Shown piece by piece: positions 1-4,800 of a stretch of DNA of 7,017 bases. The stretch covers positions 1 through 7,017 of the forward strand of contig CANQKU010000057.1 in assembly GCA_947624535.1 (NCBI GenBank), in the 5' to 3' direction. Each line of letters starts with the position of its first letter. Position 1 is the stretch's first letter. Source of the DNA: an uncultured Bacilli bacterium (GTDB lineage: Bacteria > Bacillota_I > Bacilli_A > RF39 > UBA660). Position numbers and translations under genes: made by a program. The notes under the pieces are model-generated. The model was given only the letters and a program-made list of their open reading frames with translations. It did no database searches and had not been told where the DNA came from.

Positions 1-81
1 GCATATTTTTATCCACAAATGCCAGTTTATCCTTACCCTTACCCTTATATGTATAGTAGCAACAATAATTTTTACTACTAA
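1..81 (+). CDS. 3' end of a gene with a Tyr/Pro-rich C-terminal tail (partial)
   Basis: Reading from base 1 gives 26 sense codons and a TAA at 79-81. The encoded tail is strongly Tyr/Pro-rich, with a PVYPYPYPYMY core (codons 8-18) followed by SSNNNFYY. The stop lies immediately before a hairpin terminator, which favours this frame over the other two: one stops early, and the other runs through the terminator. Tails like this occur on spore-coat and other structural surface proteins of Bacillota, but 26 residues do not identify a family. The function is unknown and the gene begins outside the window. It converges on the histidine kinase gene. Confidence 0.6.
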   Translation, partial: AYFYPQMPVYPYPYPYMYSSNNNFYY

Positions 82-102
82 AAAGAGGCTAAACCTCTTT
101 TT
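80..102. terminator. Convergent (bidirectional) rho-independent terminator
   Basis: The stem AAAAGAGG (81-88) pairs with CCTCTTTT (94-101) around a 5-base loop CTAAA; an extra A-T pair at 80/102 is possible. On the + strand the 3' arm runs into a T tract (98-103), giving a good terminator for the gene ending at 81. On the - strand the 3' arm also ends in TTTT, so it can serve the histidine kinase, whose stop codon (102-104) abuts the stem. The two genes converge here with about 20 bases between their stops. Confidence 0.8.
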
Positions 103-1349
103 TAATTTATAATTGGTAACTTTATAGTAACAGTTGTAGACTTACCTAAATTAGATTGATACTTAATACTACCACCATGTAAATTAACAATCTCTTTAGA
201 TAAAGCTACCCCTAAACCAGTTCCCCTCTCTTTAGTAGTATAAAACATTTCATCTACCCTATCTAAAGTTTTCTTATCCATACCAATCCCATTATCCTTA
301 ATCTTAATCTCAACTTCTTTATTAGATTTAACTACCTCTATATTTAAATAATTACTCTTTTTACTCTTATCCTTAGCTTCAATACTATTTTTAAAAATAT
401 TTACAAAAACTTGTTTCATACGATTATAATCAATATCAAGATATATCTCATCATCAGGGATTTCAAAATCTAAACTTATCTGATTTTTCTTAAATAATGG
501 CTTAGTCATATCACAAGTATCTTCTAAAAGCATATATAAATCAGCTTCTTCTTTTTCTATTTGTATCTTAGTATAATCTAAAAAGTCATCCATTAAAATT
601 AAAGTTCTTGCTATCTCATCTTTAACAATAGGAATATATTTTTTTATCTTTTTTGTATCATTATAATCTAACATATCTAAATAACCCTTACAAACTGCGA
701 TTGGATTTTTAATCTCATGAGTAATTTTAAATAATGAAGCTCTAAGTTGTTTTTCTTTTTCTAACTCTCTAATTGTATTATTAAGATCAATTATTTCTTC
801 ACCCTTATTTAATAAATATAAACAAATTGAAGACATAATTGTAAATAGTGAAAGCATTACAAAAATAGTTATAAAATTAAATATAATATTAGTATTAGGA
901 CTAAAGATAGTAAACATTTCAAAAGACATTATAAATGACTTTAAAATAACAAAAATAAATATAATATCAAAAGAATTATGTTTCTTCTTAATAAAATTAT
1001 AAATAATATAATAAAGTAAATATTCTCCAATTAATAAGTAATATGAAATACCTATTGTATAGTTATAATAAAATACAAGTAAAAATGAAATAATAATAGA
1101 AGTAATATTTCTATGTTTTAAATATCCAATTAATAAGGGAATATTAAATAAAATCATTGGATAAATAGAAAATATTCTATAGCCAAACCTAAATAATAAA
1201 TATATAGATGAAAATAAAGCTATATCTAAAAATATATTTTTTTGTTTTTGATCTATATTCTTACTATAAGTTGCTGCTATTAAATAAATAGCTAAGGGAA
1301 ATAGTAAATAAATACAATTTAAAACTACACCATCAAACATTTTCAACAT
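102..1349 (-). CDS. Membrane sensor histidine kinase, KinB-like (sporulation-kinase type)
   Basis: This 415-residue protein is a complete class I sensor kinase that autophosphorylates on His and passes the phosphate to a response regulator. Residues 8-181 hold six or seven hydrophobic membrane segments with very short loops, so there is no large extracellular sensor domain. A charged helix (182-205) leads to HisKA with the H-box THEIKNP (phospho-acceptor His211; ExxN motif Glu212/Asn215). The HATPase domain shows the N-box (about 314-325, FVNIFKNSIEA), G1 DNGIGM (352-357), the F-box FYTTKE (369-374) and G2 GTGLG (376-380). All catalytic motifs are intact. Many-pass topology, length and the FYTTKE-GTGLG style resemble Bacillus KinB and its relatives, which feed Spo0F/Spo0A; that assignment is inference. 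ATG at 1349 is chosen because AAGAGGG lies 6 bases upstream; the ATG at codon 4 is too far from it. No response regulator is visible. The leader carries tandem Spo0A-type boxes. Confidence 0.93.
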   Translation of the reverse strand: MLKMFDGVVLNCIYLLFPLAIYLIAATYSKNIDQKQKNIFLDIALFSSIYLLFRFGYRIFSIYPMILFNIPLLIGYLKHRNITSIIISFLLVFYYNYTIGISYYLLIGEYLLYYIIYNFIKKKHNSFDIIFIFVILKSFIMSFEMFTIFSPNTNIIFNFITIFVMLSLFTIMSSICLYLLNKGEEIIDLNNTIRELEKEKQLRASLFKITHEIKNPIAVCKGYLDMLDYNDTKKIKKYIPIVKDEIARTLILMDDFLDYTKIQIEKEEADLYMLLEDTCDMTKPLFKKNQISLDFEIPDDEIYLDIDYNRMKQVFVNIFKNSIEAKDKSKKSNYLNIEVVKSNKEVEIKIKDNGIGMDKKTLDRVDEMFYTTKERGTGLGVALSKEIVNLHGGSIKYQSNLGKSTTVTIKLPIIN

Positions 1350-1355
1350 ATTGCG

Positions 1356-1362
1356 CCCTCTT
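1356..1362 (-). promoter_or_regulatory. Ribosome binding site of the histidine kinase
   Basis: On the - strand AAGAGGG (1362-1356) sits six bases before ATG 1349-1347. It fixes the start at the first of two in-frame ATGs. It also limits promoter choice, because a transcript starting about 7 bases after the TATATT hexamer would cut into this site. Confidence 0.7.
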
Positions 1363-1365
1363 TCT

Positions 1366-1404
1366 AATATAGTTATACAAGAAAAGAATGTCGAATTTTG
1401 TCGA
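1366..1404 (-). promoter_or_regulatory. Predicted promoter of the histidine kinase, overlapping the Spo0A-type boxes
   Basis: Two readings are possible on the - strand. (a) -35 TCGACA (1394-1389, 5 of 6 to TTGACA), 17-base spacer, -10 TATATT (1371-1366, 5 of 6). This has ideal spacing, but transcription would begin around 1358-1360, inside the ribosome binding site. (b) -35-like TCGACA (1404-1399), 21-base spacer, -10 TATAAC (1377-1372). Its start near 1365 would keep the ribosome binding site intact. Spacers of 21-22 bases are known for the Spo0A-activated spoIIE and spoIIG promoters. In both readings the -35 element lies inside a TTCGACA motif. The sequence alone cannot decide between them. 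Confidence 0.55.
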
Positions 1405-1405
1405 A
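1389..1405. promoter_or_regulatory. Tandem Spo0A boxes (0A boxes), 10-bp spacing
   Basis: On the + strand TGTCGAA occurs at 1389-1395 and again at 1399-1405, separated by TTT. Both are perfect matches to the known 0A-box consensus TGTCGAA/TGNCGAA, and the 10-bp period matches the tandem site bound by a Spo0A dimer. Read with the kinase gene they are two TTCGACA elements at about 40-56 bases before its ATG, overlapping the -35 region. They are the only such pair I noticed in the window's intergenic DNA. Activation is more likely than repression given the -35 overlap, but both are possible. Confidence 0.75.
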
Positions 1406-1411
1406 AAATGT

Positions 1412-1445
1412 AAAAAGATGACTAAATTTGTTATTTTAAGTCATC
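1412..1445 (-). terminator. Terminator overlapping the end of the EIIB-like gene
   Basis: On the - strand GATGACT (1445-1439) pairs with AGTCATC (1423-1417), extended by AAA/TTT across a one-base bulge, and is followed by TTTTT (1416-1412). The 5' arm is the coding sequence for the last residues (DDLK) and the stop codon lies in the apical part of the hairpin. This separates the EIIB-like gene from the kinase transcriptionally. Confidence 0.75.
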
Positions 1446-1736
1446 TATATATTTTTTTAATTGTTTAGAGTCAGGTCCTAAAATAATTTTTAATTGATTA
1501 TCAATTTCAACAATACCTTTAGCACCTAGTTTTTGAATTGCTTCTTTGTTAGCTTTAGTTATATCTTTTAGAGTTACTTTAAATCTAGAGAGCATAATTT
1601 CAGTATCAATTATATTTTCTTTTCCACCTAAAGCTTCTACTAAGCGATTAAAGTCTAGGCTAGCATCTTTTTTATTAGCTTTTAAAATAGCTAATAAAAT
1701 AATTAATAAAACAATTCCAATAATTATATATTGCAT
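1431..1736 (-). CDS. Small membrane-anchored PTS EIIB-like protein lacking the catalytic cysteine
   Basis: This is a 101-residue protein. Residues 3-19 form one N-terminal transmembrane helix (IIIGIVLLIILLAIL) followed by a basic KANKK stretch, so the rest should be cytoplasmic. Residues about 28-99 match the glucose-family PTS EIIB fold: LVEALGGKENI (32-42), then SRFKV (50-54) in place of TRLRV, LGAKGIVEIDNQLKIILGP (70-88), and a C-terminal helix. True EIIB domains carry a phosphorylated Cys in the CxTRLR motif; here the aligned residue is Met48. No EIIA or EIIC partner is nearby. Phosphoryl transfer is therefore unlikely, and a structural, sensory or binding role is more plausible. The start ATG has GGTGAT (1751-1746) nine bases upstream. 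The gene seems monocistronic, lying between two terminators. The fold call is firm; the function is not known. Confidence 0.85.
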   Translation of the reverse strand: MQYIIIGIVLLIILLAILKANKKDASLDFNRLVEALGGKENIIDTEIMLSRFKVTLKDITKANKEAIQKLGAKGIVEIDNQLKIILGPDSKQLKKYIDDLK

Positions 1737-1745
1737 AATAATATC

Positions 1746-1763
1746 ATCACCACTATTATTATA
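1746..1763 (-). promoter_or_regulatory. Weak candidate -10 element and ribosome binding site of the EIIB-like gene
   Basis: TATAAT (1763-1758 on the - strand) is a perfect -10 hexamer. It follows the upstream terminator and precedes GGTGAT (1751-1746), the likely ribosome binding site. The -35 position (TTTTCT at 1786-1781, 17-base spacer) matches only 3 of 6, and the leader would be very short. In such AT-rich DNA a chance TATAAT is quite possible. Confidence 0.35.
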
Positions 1764-1770
1764 ACTTATT

Positions 1771-1821
1771 ACTAGAAAAAAGAAAAGAAAAAAGAGAACT
1801 TAGTTTTAGATAGTTCTCTTT
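1771..1821 (-). terminator. Strong rho-independent terminator of the giant repeat-protein gene
   Basis: On the - strand AAAGAGAACT (1821-1812) pairs perfectly over 10 bp with AGTTCTCTTT (1800-1791) around an 11-base loop. It is followed by a long pyrimidine run (1790-1774) made almost only of T. It begins 16 bases after the TAA at 1840-1838, so the giant gene is probably not co-transcribed with the EIIB-like gene. Confidence 0.85.
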
Positions 1822-1837
1822 GTATTTTTATATTATT

Positions 1838-4800
1838 TTATGATGTTAAGATTTTACTAATGTCATCTATTGCACATTGTGCTTCTTTACAATTAGATCC
1901 ACTAGTTGTTCCACTATAAGTAATTTCAGATGCAGCATATAATCTAACTTTAGCATTATAAGTTACGTTATCAGTAATAGTTTCATTAATACTAGCTCCT
2001 GAGTCAAATTTCTTAGTATCACCACTATACCATCCTTCTATTACTCTATTAGCTGCAGTTATTGTTGGAGCATTACCAGTAATCGTACAACTTGTAGCAC
2101 TATTTTTAATCGTACAAGATGAAGTAGTAGAATTAGCTTGAACTCCATTATCAACATGCCATGTTATACTGACAGTTCTTTTAGTAATCGCATTCCATGT
2201 TTGATTAGTTTTTTGAGCATTAGCATCTGAAGCATTTGTCAATGTTACTTGTGCCTCACTATTAAATGTTGCTGTTTCTGCTGAAGCATCAGTATTAAAA
2301 CCAATTATTTCGAAATTTTCTCTAGTGATTTTTGGAGCTTTAATCGTACAAGTCGTAGATTGAGATGTAGAATTATACACAACTGGTAACTCACATGTAG
2401 ATTGAGATTGAGAACTTAATGTAGCTCCATTTGCAGCCCAATTAGCTGTCAAAGTAATCTTGTCTTTAGAACTAATAGAATAATATGTTTTATTATTATT
2501 TTCACTTGATAAAGTTATGGTAGATCCTTTTGCTATATATCCAGTTGCACCATACGTATCATCAGTTCCCTTAGCAGTTGTAGCTGTACTACTTTGACTC
2601 CAGCCTAAAGCAGTGTATCCAGAATTTACAGTAATATCAGGTGAAGTAACTGTACACGTTGTATTTTTATCAGTTGTTGTACAACTATCAGTAGTTTTAC
2701 CAATTTTATTTACACCAGTACCATTCATAGAATACTTAACATTAAATGTTAACCCATTAACTGTGATAGCGTTTGATGTTGATGCAAGGTTATTATTGTT
2801 AGCATTATCTGCAATTGCATCTTTATTCAATGAAACTGTAAATGTTCCAGATGTCTGTCCATCAGATCCAGAAGATACACCTTTTACTTTTACTGTATAT
2901 TTATAGCCATTAGTAACTGCTGTTGGGCCTGTTACACTATCAACTGACCCATTACTATTATTAACAGTAAAATTACTAGTTGTTAAAGTTTTATTAGCAG
3001 GTAACCCACTACCTTCATCTGTACAAGTCAAAGTAAGTTCTTGGGTAGCTCCTGTATTCATTGCATTTGGAGAAGACCAATTACAAACTGGAGCAATATT
3101 ATCTACAAATATAGCATATAATGTAATATCCTCGGCTGGCATTGATAAAGATTGTAAAGGAGTTGTATCACCTTGTGTTTTGGTCCATCCTGTCCAAGTA
3201 TATCCAGCTCTAGTAGCATCTTGTTGCGTTAAATCAACAGCAGCTTGATATTCAAAACTTTTTGTTGTTAAAGTTTCCCATGAATTTGCTGTTTTTTCAT
3301 ACATATATGTTACATTAAATGAATTTTTAGAAGCATTAGCATAATAAGTAGGATTATTAGAAATAGTTACTTCCTCATTACCAGCCAAACCTTCAGTAGC
3401 ATCTTTAGTAGTTCCAAAATATCCATTTTTATATCCTGAAGCAACATTTATAGTAGGGGTTGTTATATTACAACTAGTAGCTTGTGGATTGTTGTTATTG
3501 TTATTATAAATAGGTGGAATCGTACATCTAACAGAAATATTACTCGTAGTATCATCTACGGTATTTCCATTATGAGTAATAGAAGAAACTTTAGTCAAAT
3601 CAGAAATATAAAACTGAGCAACCACCGAAGCTTCCTTTTTATATGTTTGAGCATAATAACTTGAATTATCAGCACTAATACTTCTTTCTGTAGATTGTGC
3701 CCAATCATTAGTATGACTATCAGCAGATGTTGAAAATCCTGTAACCTCTGGGGTAATTTCAGTACCCGTAATCTTTGGTGAAGTAATGTCACAGCTAGTA
3801 GCCTGGTGTTGTCCACCGTTATTATTATAAATAGCTGGTATTTCACAAGTTCTTGTAACGTTAGTAGTACTTTCATCTAGTTTACTGGCACCATTTAGAT
3901 AAAATGTAACACTTTTTGTAACTTTTGGACTCATCGTAACAGCATAGTAATCTATATCACTATATAATTCCACTGAAGTATTATGATTAACAATACTCTC
4001 TACTGATGAACTGCTATTTCCATACCCTACTACTTGAGTTGTTATCTCTCCAGCAACAATTTCAGGTGTAGTTATAGAACAAGATGAAGGTTGTGTTTCT
4101 GAATTATAAACAGCATCAATTGTACAATTTATTGATATAATTTCTTCAGTTTTAGGTACTGAGTTTACCTTTTGACTAGCTGCACCATTTTTATGAAATT
4201 TAGCTGTATAAGTTATTGCATTTTTTCTAATAATCGAATAATAAGTTGAACTTTCCTTATTTAACGTAATATCATTACCTGGAGCTATTACACTTTCTTC
4301 ATTTCTTTCTGTAGAATTTTCGCTCCATCCAATACCTGCAAAACCACTTGTTACATCAATAGTTGGAGCTTTAACATTGCAACTGGTAGCTTGTGTATTA
4401 CCATTGTATACAGCAGGAATTGTACATTGATCACTATTTTTTCCTATTGCAGTAACTCCATTACCTTGTTGAGTATAAGTTACTGTATGAATAACAGCAT
4501 CTTTTTTAGTAATAGCATAGTAGTCTTTATTGCCATCAATTGAAAGTTTTTGTCCAGAATTATTGCTCGGATTAATCATTGTATCTTCATCCGTTTCATT
4601 ATCTGTAAGAGCAAATCCTAAAATAATTGGAGTTTGTTCAGAAGCTGTAATTACTGGAATATCAACTTGGCAAGTGCTATCTTGCGATGCACCATTATAA
4701 GCATCTGGAATATTACAAGTAGTTACTACATCCTCAGTTTGATCATTAAGTTTTTGTGCACCATTTTTGTGGAATGTTGCTTTATAAGTCTTTCCTGGAA

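Noticed and set aside
2..111. Alternative + strand reading in frame 2 (hydrophobic peptide ending near 111)
   Set aside because: It would translate through the hairpin terminator at 80-102, whereas frame 1 stops just before it. Frame 3 stops at about 53.
1431..1736. An active sugar PTS component
   Set aside because: The phosphorylated cysteine is absent (Met48), there is no EIIC or EIIA gene nearby, and free-standing membrane-tethered EIIB is not the usual transporter architecture.
1546..1764. A + strand ORF of 72 codons opposite the EIIB-like gene
   Set aside because: It is antisense to a gene with clear domain homology, has no recognisable domain, and its hydrophobic look comes from reading the complement of the AT-rich gene.
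1838..1940. Sortase LPXTG anchor at the C-terminus of the giant protein
   Set aside because: No LPXTG-like motif, hydrophobic helix or basic tail is present; the protein ends in a polar, cysteine-containing segment.
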